Origin: Planctomicrobium piriforme
Lineage (GTDB): Bacteria; Planctomycetota; Planctomycetia; Pirellulales; UBA1268
Direction: 5' to 3'
Assembly (NCBI GenBank): GCA_945871035.1
Contig: CAMBUD010000012.1
Coordinates: forward strand, 1-46,690
Length of the DNA stretch: 46,690 nt
Made by a program: the position numbers and the translations under genes
The notes under the pieces: model-generated
Told to the model about the DNA's origin: nothing
What the model saw: only the letters and a program-made list of their open reading frames with translations
Database searches by the model: none
In this document: positions 1 to 7,317 of the stretch, in pieces
How the letters are laid out: each line of letters starts with the position of its first letter
How positions within the stretch are numbered: the first letter of the stretch is position 1

Positions 1-1902
1 CGCTGCAGCAACCGTGGCCGCCACCACCGGATCTCGCTGCCGCCAGCCGACAGCGAGCCAACCGTCCTTCTGCGCAACAAATTGCTCCATGGGCAGCGGG
101 CCAGCGGAAGCCAACTGACCCGGCAATTGCAAGGGCTCGACGTCGATCACTTCCTTGAAAACTTTGCCAAATCGTTTTTGCAGAATGCGTCGCAGCGAGG
201 TTTGTGAAATCGTCAGTTTTTCGGCACCACCAGGCACGAATCCGGGTGGATAAATTTGGACGTCTCCGTCACGAACCAGTCGGATGTTTCCGCCGGCGGG
301 CTCGATGCGATACGCCACCCAAATGTTCATAGCCGGAAATTCACGCTCACCGGAAGTGTATTTGCTGCCGCGCACCGTTAGCTTGATGCGGCCATTGTCG
401 GCGTCTAATTCAACCGGCCGTAACCGGGCAAATGTGATTGACCACGGTGGTTGATCGGGGTCGCTGTGCAGCGACTCATGGACTGTCGTATTCTGCTCGC
501 GTGCCATCTTTTCAACATCTGTCTGGTCGATTGTTCGCCCGCCAAGTGCAATCTCTGCGGCATTGTTCACAAGTGTTTCGTGAACGCGACTGGAGATGAC
601 CGCATCGGGATCGACTGCCGGGGGGGGCGTAAAGGCTGCAATCTGGTCGACGAGTGCTTTGCGGGCCACGATCGATAGTTGCGAATCAGACGTGTTGATG
701 TGCAGAAACTCTGGATACCAGCCCCGTTCCAGCAGTGGACGCCGAAACTTTGTCTGGTAATCGGCTGATGCCTTAGCGATTGGGCCGGCCGTCTGCTCGT
801 CAAACTGACTGCGTAGGCGTTTGCGCGCAGCCTGCTCGGCGGCGGCTTCGGCCTGAGGACGCATCTCAGCAATTTTTTTGGTGGCAATCCTCTGAATGAT
901 TTGCTTGCCACAATTCTTGCTGATGGACAGGCCGGTTGTAGACGTGTTGGCTGAAGCATGAGCCTCCACTGGCAAAGCAGAGACGCCCTGCTCAGAGATG
1001 ATGATTCGCTTGCGAGCGTCTAGTTTTGTGACGCCGTGCGTGCGCACCGTGACGCGGCCACGGGTGCCGATCGTGTTGGATTGGTTGATGGCATCGAGAT
1101 TCAAATCGACTATTGCCCGATCTGCGGCCGGCACGAAATCGAGCAGCACAAGCCCCGTTGTGTGCCCTGAGCCACAGATACGGGTGCCCAGTATGACATC
1201 ATTGACGGCAGCGGTCTGATCGATGGAGCGGTTGACGGCAGAGCCGAGCAAGCTCTCGTTGATGTCCAGATAGAGATTGGGTTGGTTGACAACACTGCGC
1301 ACCTTGGCAAGCGCAACCGGTGCCTGACCCGATTGCTCCAGTTGCGCAAGCAGAGGACCAATGGCAGCCAATGCCTCGGTTGTTCCGGCAGTGGCACCGG
1401 CTGCTACAGCGGCGGAGAGTTTTTGCATCCGTGTTTTATAGAGGGCCTGTGCCTGAGGTGCCTTGGCCGCCTCAACGGCCTCTGCATAAGCGGACAGAGC
1501 ACGACGCACAGCCACAAACTGATGCATCTCCAATCCATTCTCCTCGCTGAGCAAAAGCTGTTCGAGTCGCTTGAGTGTTGGTAGGTCAGCATTTTTTGCG
1601 GAAGCTGCCTGCAAGGTGAGCCCGGGCCAATCTAAATAAATTTTCCAATTGGCACCGCTGGGACTCCGCGTCAGTAAGTTTTGCAGCGGAACGATTGCCG
1701 ATCGCAATCGAGCAGCAGCCACGTCGAGGGCACTTTGAGAAACCGGTCGAAACGCCTCGCTCTCATCCAGCGGTTGCTGTGCCAGCGCGGCCAAGTCGGA
1801 TGCTTGTCCGACGCCCGGTTCGCTTCCCAGCAGACTCGCGACCGCCAGTGTGATCGTGAGTGTGAGTGCCGTCAGCATGGGAGTGGGGATTCGGAATGCC
1901 AT
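1..1902 (-). CDS. Secreted protein of unknown function, C-terminus cut by window edge
   Basis: I do not recognise a named family. Reading the minus strand from an ATG at 1902 gives 634 codons without a stop, running off the left edge, so the C-terminus is missing. The first ~34 residues are a signal peptide (hydrophobic stretch after MAFRIPTPM, ending near GVGQA). The rest is a soluble, Ala- and Leu-rich protein with a helical N-terminal half (about residues 40-160) and a mixed second half with phrases such as DVILGTRICGSGHTTGLVL and AMNIWVAYRIEP. An AGAGG-like ribosome site lies about 8 bases before the ATG. The style is that of large lineage-restricted exported proteins of planctomycetes. 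It is divergent from the next gene. Coding status is well supported by the long open frame; the function is unknown. Confidence 0.85.
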   Translation of the reverse strand, partial: MAFRIPTPMLTALTLTITLAVASLLGSEPGVGQASDLAALAQQPLDESEAFRPVSQSALDVAAARLRSAIVPLQNLLTRSPSGANWKIYLDWPGLTLQAASAKNADLPTLKRLEQLLLSEENGLEMHQFVAVRRALSAYAEAVEAAKAPQAQALYKTRMQKLSAAVAAGATAGTTEALAAIGPLLAQLEQSGQAPVALAKVRSVVNQPNLYLDINESLLGSAVNRSIDQTAAVNDVILGTRICGSGHTTGLVLLDFVPAADRAIVDLNLDAINQSNTIGTRGRVTVRTHGVTKLDARKRIIISEQGVSALPVEAHASANTSTTGLSISKNCGKQIIQRIATKKIAEMRPQAEAAAEQAARKRLRSQFDEQTAGPIAKASADYQTKFRRPLLERGWYPEFLHINTSDSQLSIVARKALVDQIAAFTPPPAVDPDAVISSRVHETLVNNAAEIALGGRTIDQTDVEKMAREQNTTVHESLHSDPDQPPWSITFARLRPVELDADNGRIKLTVRGSKYTSGEREFPAMNIWVAYRIEPAGGNIRLVRDGDVQIYPPGFVPGGAEKLTISQTSLRRILQKRFGKVFKEVIDVEPLQLPGQLASAGPLPMEQFVAQKDGWLAVGWRQRDPVVAATVAAA

Positions 1903-2296
1903 AGTGGTTAACCTCTGGGTTCAATCTGTCTGTGTTCAATCTGGGTTCAATCTGGGTTCAAGTCGCTGCGAACTGTCTCTTCCAACCTGTCTCTTACATG
2001 GTTCGCAGTCTATCCTTGTCCGTGGTGGCTTTCCAACTGCGATCCCACGCGACTGTACGACGCGGCCAACGATTGCATAGCATCCGTGAAAACAGAAGGT
2101 TTGCAGGTTGAAACAGGTTCTGGCTGACTTTTTCAACGCGCAGGCGATAGCCACCCAAGAAAATGATCGGAGCCTATAATCGGAGCCTTTAAGTAGTTCT
2201 CATCCAAACAGCGTGCCACTTGCAATTAGAACGGCGGGGCCTTTCAATCATCTTTTGAGCGTTTGTGCCCGTTCATATCCTCTGGAACGAATTGTC
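1903..2296. other. Divergent intergenic region
   Basis: About 390 bases between two divergently read secreted-protein genes. It holds the 11-base tandem repeat next to the left gene (1915-1962) and a second pair of near-repeats of ctgtctctt around 1974-1994. It must carry both promoters, but I see no convincing -35/-10 pair. No RNA gene recognised. Confidence 0.5.
1915..1962. repeat. Short tandem repeat in the 5' leader
   Basis: Unit ctgggttcaat (11 bases) at 1915-1925, 1941-1951 and 1952-1962 (last base differs), with a 15-base variant ctgtctgtgttcaat at 1926-1940. It begins 13 bases upstream of the ATG at 1902 and touches the ribosome-binding region of the minus-strand gene, so copy-number change could alter the leader. 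Confidence 0.75.
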
Positions 2297-3235
2297 ATGC
2301 CGATCCCGTCGGTCTCTGCTCCACCCGCATTGGGGTTGCTCGTCTGCGCATGGGCCGTCCTGATCAGCTTTTCTCTAGACTGCGCAGGCATTGCGTCGAC
2401 CGACTCGGATGCACCGTCAGCGGTGGTGCATCCGTTCGCTGACTACACACTGGCCACGCAAAAGGCGCAGCAACTCCATGCGCTGCTGCTGGTGTCCGTG
2501 GAGCCCAGCACAGCTGAATCCCCTGCCGACCGGTTGGCTGACGATGCCGTCGGCCAGTGGCTCGGCCGATTGGATGTGCAGCAACGGTTTGCCTCCAGCG
2601 AAAAACCGTGGATTTTTTGCCGGATCGGCAGCAATGAAACTGTTTCTGTTGGGAGCCAGCAGGTGCGACTCATCGACCATCCATCGCTGGTCGAATTGCG
2701 ACACGGCCCAGGAATCTTTGTGGTCGATTACGCCCACGAAGCAGCGGGACTGCACGGCCGCATCGTTTCAATTGTGCCCCGCACGGCTGGAAAATATTAT
2801 CGCTTTAGCCCTGCGCATATTGATGAATTGGCCACGCTTCCCGCCGGCACCCTCACGCAGCGATCGATGATGCTCGCCGTGCGCATTCACCCCGAGCGAC
2901 CGCTAAGCGTATACGGCAAGCAAGAGCCAATACTTGCCAATGAGGCTGCCGCTCATTCGCTCTATCAAGCTCTGATCTGTCAGCAGGGCCACCACAACTG
3001 GCAGACCCGATCAGAACGGATTGCCGGCAAGCTCGGCGGTGTTTGTCCCACAGAAGTCTGTGCCGAAAGCTGGCCTCATCAGGATCTTCTCGATTCGTGC
3101 GTTGATTGCGTGGCGAGTTGGCGGCAGTCTGCTGGCCACTGGAATGCCGTCAAGAGTCCGCAAGTGGCCTTCGGTTACGACATCCGGCGCGGCAAAAACG
3201 GCATTTGGTATGCCACCGGTATTTTTACCCGCTAA
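2297..3235 (+). CDS. Secreted protein, thioredoxin-like N-terminus and possible CAP-like C-terminus
   Basis: A 312-residue exported protein. I chose the ATG at 2297 because it starts a normal signal peptide (hydrophobic ALGLLVCAWAVLISFSL, then a possible cleavage near GIAS); an in-frame GTG at 2213 would put 28 extra residues before it. The middle (about 40-190) starts with KAQQLHALLLVSVEP, the style of planctomycete thioredoxin-like domains, but there is no CxxC redox pair at the usual place. The last ~55 residues contain SWRQSAGHWNAV and end in GIWYATGIF, resembling the closing W-x2-S-x-G-H-W and wy-t-f pattern of CAP/SCP-like domains. Several Cys (CPTEVC, CVDC) may form disulfides outside the cytoplasm. 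The domain reading is inference; no enzymatic role can be assigned. Confidence 0.75.
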   Translation: MPIPSVSAPPALGLLVCAWAVLISFSLDCAGIASTDSDAPSAVVHPFADYTLATQKAQQLHALLLVSVEPSTAESPADRLADDAVGQWLGRLDVQQRFASSEKPWIFCRIGSNETVSVGSQQVRLIDHPSLVELRHGPGIFVVDYAHEAAGLHGRIVSIVPRTAGKYYRFSPAHIDELATLPAGTLTQRSMMLAVRIHPERPLSVYGKQEPILANEAAAHSLYQALICQQGHHNWQTRSERIAGKLGGVCPTEVCAESWPHQDLLDSCVDCVASWRQSAGHWNAVKSPQVAFGYDIRRGKNGIWYATGIFTR

Positions 3236-3242
3236 CAGCCGG

Positions 3243-3418
3243 CTAGAGCGCTACCGGCTACAGCGCATCTCGGATAGCTGTAGTGGCGTCACAGGCAAAC
3301 TGAGAAGGGAGGCGAAGGGGTCGGCGAACGCTCGACGAGCCTTGGGCCGCCGCGGCCCAAGCGAGAAGACTTTTGCCGCCCCAGAGCCGGTGCGACACCA
3401 AAGTCGAATGCGCTCTAG
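3243..3418. repeat. Compound palindromic element with terminal inverted repeats
   Basis: Between the convergent ends of the CAP-like and P-II genes. Outer arms ctagagcgc (3243-3251) and gcgctctag (3410-3418) are perfect 9-base inverted repeats; the right arm overlaps the last codons of the P-II gene. Inside are a hairpin with 7-base arms ctacagc/gctgtag (3258-3264/3277-3283), an 11-base palindrome gctcgacgagc (3330-3340) and, directly adjoining, a 10-base-arm palindrome cttgggccgc/gcggcccaag (3341-3361). It may be a REP/MITE-like repeat or a two-way transcription stop; no long T-run follows the hairpins. Confidence 0.65.
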
Positions 3419-3723
3419 TGCATGGCATATTCTGTGGCTGGCAGCACAAAAACCTTTCCATCCCCGATTCGGCCTGTGCAGGCAACCGCCACGATGCGGT
3501 CTACGATCTCTGCCACTCGCGCATCGTCCACCCAGAGTTGGATTTCCACTTTGGGGAGAAACGCAAGCGAGTATTCGCTGTCGCCATACTGATCGAGATA
3601 GCTTTTCTGCCGACCATAGCCCTTCACTTCTCGCACCGTACAAGCCTCTAGAGGCGCGAATTTGAGCGCTTCGAGAACACGCTCTGCCAGAAAAGGCTTG
3701 ACGATGGCGATCACTTCTTTCAT
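3415..3723 (-). CDS. glnB: P-II family nitrogen regulatory protein
   Basis: A 102-residue trimeric signalling protein that senses 2-oxoglutarate and ATP/ADP and controls ammonium transport or glutamine synthetase. The sequence is collinear with GlnB/GlnK: MKEVIAIVKPF start, T-loop at about 37-55 (KGYGRQKSYLDQYGDSEYS) with Tyr at position 51, the residue uridylylated in enterobacteria, and C-terminal TGRIGDGKVFVLP. The length is slightly shorter than the usual 112. The start is fixed by family alignment. No amtB is beside it; its partner is a 2Fe-2S ferredoxin 61 bases upstream on the same strand, and the gap carries an unusual chain of mini-ORFs (3721-3768). GlnB and GlnK cannot be told apart from sequence alone. 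Family assignment is very safe. Confidence 0.96.
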   Translation of the reverse strand: MKEVIAIVKPFLAERVLEALKFAPLEACTVREVKGYGRQKSYLDQYGDSEYSLAFLPKVEIQLWVDDARVAEIVDRIVAVACTGRIGDGKVFVLPATEYAMH

Positions 3724-3768
3724 GGCTTCATGGCTTCATGGCTTCATGGCGTCATGGCTTCATGGCAT
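3721..3768 (-). repeat. 8-base tandem repeat forming a chain of ATG...TGA mini-ORFs before the P-II gene
   Basis: On the minus strand the unit ATGAAGCC occurs five times (ATGs at 3763, 3755, 3747, 3739, 3731; the 3755 unit is ATGACGCC), ending at the P-II ATG (3723). Each ATG opens a three-codon frame (M-K-P or M-T-P) closed by a TGA that shares ATGA with the next ATG; a further ATG at 3768 reads M-P-stop into the first unit. The chain begins 17 bases after the ferredoxin stop codon. I see no Shine-Dalgarno motif for P-II itself, so stepwise termination-reinitiation may feed it. The mechanism is inference; the repeat itself is plain. Confidence 0.85.
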
Positions 3769-3784
3769 GCTGTGGGCCCTGTGG

Positions 3785-4132
3785 TCAACTAAAAAAATTG
3801 TTGCCATAGAGATTCATCGCCGGGCAGGTGGTAACGCTGATGTCCCCATTGACTTTCGAGCAGCAGGCCAGTCGCATGGTTGCCTCGTTGCCGATGTAGG
3901 CCAGCGATACGGCCAGTCGTGCCGATTCGAGGATGCCCTTCGGTTTGATATTTTCCATCCCCTTTGTCACCAGCACGCGGCACGTGCCGCAGGTGCCGAA
4001 GCCATGGCAATTGGCGATCTTGTGGATGCCGGGATAGAGGGCCACGCCGGCCTGGAGGGCTTCCTTGCGAAGATTGGCCCCCGCAGGAACTTGAATTTCC
4101 TTTTTTTCATTGACAAACGTGATAATGGGCAT
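3785..4132 (-). CDS. 2Fe-2S ferredoxin (adrenodoxin-like cysteine spacing)
   Basis: A 115-residue electron carrier of the 2Fe-2S beta-grasp fold. Cluster ligands are visible as Cys42-x5-Cys48-x2-Cys51 (NCHGFGTCGTC) plus Cys90 or Cys91; the C-x5-C-x2-C spacing is that of vertebrate/ISC-type rather than plant-type ferredoxins. I took the ATG at 4132 (MPIITFVNEKKEI) because the family begins there and a GAGAG-like ribosome site precedes it; the longer frame from 4216 adds unrelated residues. It is upstream of and probably co-transcribed with the P-II gene, suggesting a role in nitrogen or redox metabolism, but its partner reductase is not in the window. Divergent from the next gene, with 82 bases between them for promoters. 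Confidence 0.9.
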   Translation of the reverse strand: MPIITFVNEKKEIQVPAGANLRKEALQAGVALYPGIHKIANCHGFGTCGTCRVLVTKGMENIKPKGILESARLAVSLAYIGNEATMRLACCSKVNGDISVTTCPAMNLYGNNFFS

Positions 4133-4214
4133 TGAATTCTCTCGCTGGATGATCGGAATTTTCCGATACTGTAGCCGTCGGCAGGCTCGCCTTCCAGCTA
4201 AGGAAAACAAACCC

Positions 4215-4475
4215 ATGGCAGAACTCTCAAAATACCAACAGAAGATCGTTAAAAACTACTACGACAATCTCGATACAGCCCTCTTGCAGAGGCTCGGGGA
4301 GCAGGTGACGGATCTCTACCTCGCCGCTGGTAAAAAGCGCGAAAAGCTCTGGGCAAGTATTGTAGCATCGCTTGGTAAGCTAGGAGTGCCTGAGTCGCGC
4401 ATTGCCCACCTCACTGCTAAGGACGACGCCCGGCTTTTAGCCACGCTGTTACAGGAACTCCTAGCCAAGGATTGA
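4215..4475 (+). CDS. Small helical protein of unknown function
   Basis: An 86-residue cytoplasmic protein that I cannot assign to a named family. It is rich in Lys, Leu and Ala and looks helical throughout (KYQQKIVKNYYDNLDTALLQRL, then LWASIVASLGKLG, then LLATLLQELLAKD). No cysteines, signal peptide or membrane segment. The ATG at 4215 follows an aaggaaaa tract at about 4200 that can serve as ribosome site; an in-frame extension to 4110 overlaps the ferredoxin start and is unlikely. It sits between the divergent ferredoxin gene and thyX (56 bases to its ATG). Coding is likely because the frame is tight and the composition protein-like. Confidence 0.7.
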   Translation: MAELSKYQQKIVKNYYDNLDTALLQRLGEQVTDLYLAAGKKREKLWASIVASLGKLGVPESRIAHLTAKDDARLLATLLQELLAKD

Positions 4476-4530
4476 CCGCCGCACACCGGTGCTGCATTCT
4501 GTGGGCACTCTCGCACAACACACTCATACC

Positions 4531-5472
4531 ATGACAACCCCTCACGCCACACCCGACACAGAGCGAAGCAATCGACTTGAATCCTTGCGCTGGAAAAAGT
4601 TTCCGGTGCTCGACGATGGCTTTGTGGCCTTGGTCGACTGCATGGGCGACGATAGCTCGGTTGTGCAGGCGGCACGTGTGAGCTACGGCGAAGGCACGCG
4701 AAAGGTGAGCGATGACCGCCAACTCATCCGCTATCTCCTGCGACACGCTCACACCACCCCCTTTGAGATGGCAGAACTGAAGTTTGTGGTGCGAGTGCCG
4801 ATGGACTGCTGGCGCCAGTGGATTCGCCACCGCACTGCGAGTATCAATGAATATTCTACCCGCTACTCACTCGCCATTGATTCGATGCAGGCGACGCACG
4901 ATGGCGAGTGGCGCAGCCAAGCCGGCAGCAATCGTCAGGGATCTGACGGGCTGCTAACCAAACTGGCCGGCCATAAGCACACGCAATTAGAAATGGAACT
5001 GCAGAGCCTCGCACGCCGTGTCTACGAGGAGCGACTCGGTGATGGTATCGCGCGGGAGCAGGCCCGTAAGGATCTTCCGCTCTCCACCTACACCGAAGCC
5101 TATTGGAAAATCGACCTCCATAACCTGCTGCATTTTCTGGCGCTGCGGATGGATGTCCACGCCCAACTGGAGATTCGCCGCTACGCTGAAACGATTGGGC
5201 AGGAGATCGTGCAGCCCCTCTTTCCGCTGGTGTGGGAAGCGTTTCTAGACTACCGCGTCGATGCAATGCGCCTGACAAAGCTCGACTGCGGGGTGATCCA
5301 AAGGCTGGCCGCCCAATCTGGAAAAAAGGGGGTCCCGGCATCGCACGCTGCCTTCTTGGCGGCCCAGCATGCCTCGTGGGCCAATCTCGAACGCTCCCGC
5401 GAGCGCGACGAGTGTCTGCAAAAGCTCATCACTTTAGGACTCGTTGTCGCCAGCGTACCCGCCGCCGACTAA
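4531..5472 (+). CDS. thyX: Flavin-dependent thymidylate synthase ThyX
   Basis: Makes dTMP from dUMP with methylenetetrahydrofolate as carbon donor and FAD/NADPH as reductant, in place of ThyA. The diagnostic ThyX motif RHRxxSxNExSxRY is complete at residues 99-112 (RHRTASINEYSTRY). Further family features are SYGEGTRK near 51-58 and HTTPFEM near 74-80. Length 313, longer than the ~220-250 of many bacterial ThyX, as in planctomycete homologues with a C-terminal helical extension. The ATG at 4531 is preferred; an in-frame GTG at 4489 would add 14 poorly conserved residues. It stands alone, followed 27 bases later by a CaMKII-association-domain protein. Confidence 0.97.
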   Translation: MTTPHATPDTERSNRLESLRWKKFPVLDDGFVALVDCMGDDSSVVQAARVSYGEGTRKVSDDRQLIRYLLRHAHTTPFEMAELKFVVRVPMDCWRQWIRHRTASINEYSTRYSLAIDSMQATHDGEWRSQAGSNRQGSDGLLTKLAGHKHTQLEMELQSLARRVYEERLGDGIAREQARKDLPLSTYTEAYWKIDLHNLLHFLALRMDVHAQLEIRRYAETIGQEIVQPLFPLVWEAFLDYRVDAMRLTKLDCGVIQRLAAQSGKKGVPASHAAFLAAQHASWANLERSRERDECLQKLITLGLVVASVPAAD

Positions 5473-5499
5473 CCCCGCACCGCCACCAGTCGAAAAAGA

Positions 5500-5952
5500 A
5501 TGTCCCCCATGAGTGACCTCAAAAGCACCGCCGCTCCAAGCTCTGAAGCCGCGAACGTGGCCGAATTGATGGCCGTGACAAAACGCCTGCTCGATGCGGT
5601 TGTCGCCGGAGATTGGAACACCTATCGCGAGTTGGTGGCGGCAGACATTACCTGCTTTGAACCTGAGGCGCGGGGCCAGCTCGTTGAGGGACTGGCGTTC
5701 CATGAGTTTTATTTCAAGCTGCCGACGGACTCCGTTCAGCCAAAGAAACCTGTCACGACAACGCTTGCTTCGCCGGTCGTGCGCATGCTCTCCGATACGA
5801 TCGGACTGGTTGTCTATGTTCGCCTCACCCAAACAATCGATGGCACCGGCCAGCCGATCACTCGCAGCTGCGAAGAAACCCGCCTCTGGAAAAAACAGGG
5901 CAGTCACTGGCAGCACGTCCACTTCCATCGCAGCGCCCCCACGACACTTTGA
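5500..5952 (+). CDS. CaMKII-association / NTF2-like domain protein
   Basis: A 150-residue cytoplasmic protein of the NTF2-like superfamily, most like the oligomerisation domain of Ca2+/calmodulin kinase II. Seen: LLDAVVAGDWNTYRELVAAD, then TCFEPEARGQLVEGLAFHEF, and an end strand WQHVHFHRS, all hallmark positions of that domain. Bacterial stand-alone versions form ring-shaped oligomers and bind small ligands; no catalytic role is known to me. Start is ATG 5500 after an aaaaaga tract; ATG 5509 is equally possible. It converges with moeA, with 105 bases between the ends. Function beyond the fold is not inferable. Confidence 0.88.
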   Translation: MSPMSDLKSTAAPSSEAANVAELMAVTKRLLDAVVAGDWNTYRELVAADITCFEPEARGQLVEGLAFHEFYFKLPTDSVQPKKPVTTTLASPVVRMLSDTIGLVVYVRLTQTIDGTGQPITRSCEETRLWKKQGSHWQHVHFHRSAPTTL

Positions 5953-6057
5953 AGTTTTCTCACTGGCAGATTGTCAGTGCCGCCAGGGCAACTTGAGTCG
6001 CTGGTTGGAGTGGCAGGCAAACCATTTTGACTGGTAGCCATGCCTCTGCCGGTTAGG

Positions 6058-7317
6058 CTATGCGCATTCAACTGCCGCCCAGAGCACAACGTCTACTTCA
6101 TCCCCCACGTCATAGCGATCACCACCGGCAGGCAGCGCGAGGAGACCACCGGCACCAGCCAGGCCCAGTAGATCCGAAGAGCCTGTCCACTGCAGCGGCG
6201 TTGCTTCTAGTGCGCGAGCGGATCTCAGCAGACGACACGGCAGATAAACCGGACGATCGGGTGCGGCTTTTACGGGCCCCATCAGGCGGGCTCGTTGCCT
6301 TGGCAAATGCCACTGCTGCCGCGGACTGCCTGCCAGAATCTGGATGGCTGGCCTGACAAAGAGCTCAAAGCAGACGAGGCTACTCGCTGGATTGCCAGGC
6401 AGCCCAAAAACGAGCGTCGGGGCCTCGTGCGCTCGCTTCAGCATGCCAAACCAGACAGGTTTGCCGGGCTTGAGTCGCACTTTATGAAAAATTTTCTCGA
6501 TGCCACACCGCTGAAAAATCTCTGGCACCAGATCCAAATCACCGGCCGATACACCGCCGGACAACACCAGCACGTCAGCCGCAAGCCCCTGCGCAACCAG
6601 CGCGCGAATGGCTTCCGGCCTGTCGGAGGCAATGCCCAGCGGAATCGGCTCTGCACCGAGCAGTCTGACTGCGGCGGCGAGCATGGTCCCATTGGAGCAA
6701 CGCGTTTGGCCCAATGCCGGCAGAGCCTCGGGTGCTACCAGTTCGCTCCCAGTGGAAAGGATTGCCACTCTCACTCGCGGCGCAGCAACCACATGCGTTG
6801 CTCCTGCCTCGGTTGCCAATCCAATGGCAGCGCTGCCGAGCGTTGTGCCAACCGATAGCACCTCCTGCCCACAGCGAAAGGCAGTTCCCTGCTTGGCCAG
6901 ATGCTGGCCGGTACGAAACTTTTCTGTGCTCAAGCAGACTTTGCCACCGGCGTGTGCGTCAGCCGTGTTGTTTAGCGCCCACTCGATCGGCACAACAGCA
7001 TCGGCTCCGGTGGGAATCGCAGCGCCGGTCATGATCCGCGCACAGCAGCCGCTTTGGATTGTCATCGTGCTAACCGTGCCGGCGGCCAAATCCACCAACA
7101 CATCAAGCGCAACGCCCGCGGAAGACTTGGCCTGAAAATCGATCGCTTGCACGGCAAAACCGTCCATCATGGCCCGATCCCAAGGCGGCGAATCGACGTC
7201 GGAGACAACCGGCGCCGCGAGCACCCGACCGCAGGCATCCAGCAGGGGCATGCGCCGCGGCGGCAGCGGAGTCGCCGTTTGTTCGATGAGCGCAAGAGCC
7301 GCAGAAATCTCGATCAT
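6058..7317 (-). CDS. moeA: Molybdopterin molybdenumtransferase MoeA
   Basis: Inserts molybdate into adenylylated molybdopterin, the last general step of Mo-cofactor synthesis. The 419-residue length and layout match MoeA: N-terminal domain with SPPWDRAMMDGFAV (about 43-56), the central MPT-binding domain with LSGGVSAGDLDLVP and GLPGNPASSL, and a C-terminal beta-barrel. The start ATG at 7317 overlaps the stop of the upstream pabA/trpG gene by 4 bases (ATGA), so translation is coupled. No other moa/mob gene is in the window. It is the last gene of the minus-strand run that begins at the cobalamin riboswitch, although transcription may be interrupted before here. Confidence 0.96.
   Translation of the reverse strand: MIEISAALALIEQTATPLPPRRMPLLDACGRVLAAPVVSDVDSPPWDRAMMDGFAVQAIDFQAKSSAGVALDVLVDLAAGTVSTMTIQSGCCARIMTGAAIPTGADAVVPIEWALNNTADAHAGGKVCLSTEKFRTGQHLAKQGTAFRCGQEVLSVGTTLGSAAIGLATEAGATHVVAAPRVRVAILSTGSELVAPEALPALGQTRCSNGTMLAAAVRLLGAEPIPLGIASDRPEAIRALVAQGLAADVLVLSGGVSAGDLDLVPEIFQRCGIEKIFHKVRLKPGKPVWFGMLKRAHEAPTLVFGLPGNPASSLVCFELFVRPAIQILAGSPRQQWHLPRQRARLMGPVKAAPDRPVYLPCRLLRSARALEATPLQWTGSSDLLGLAGAGGLLALPAGGDRYDVGDEVDVVLWAAVECA

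Noticed and set aside
567..1592. Minus-strand frames of 60-130 residues in the first 1.6 kb
   Set aside because: They lie in other frames inside the uninterrupted 634-codon frame that runs off the left edge.
3341..3361. Intrinsic terminator for the gene ending at 3235
   Set aside because: The 10-base-arm palindrome has only a one-base loop and no T-run directly after it on either strand, so I list it as a repeat instead.
3021..3665. 214-residue plus-strand frame across the repeat and P-II gene
   Set aside because: It spans the end of a secreted-protein gene, palindromes and the reverse of P-II; the sequence is Arg/Pro-rich shadow.
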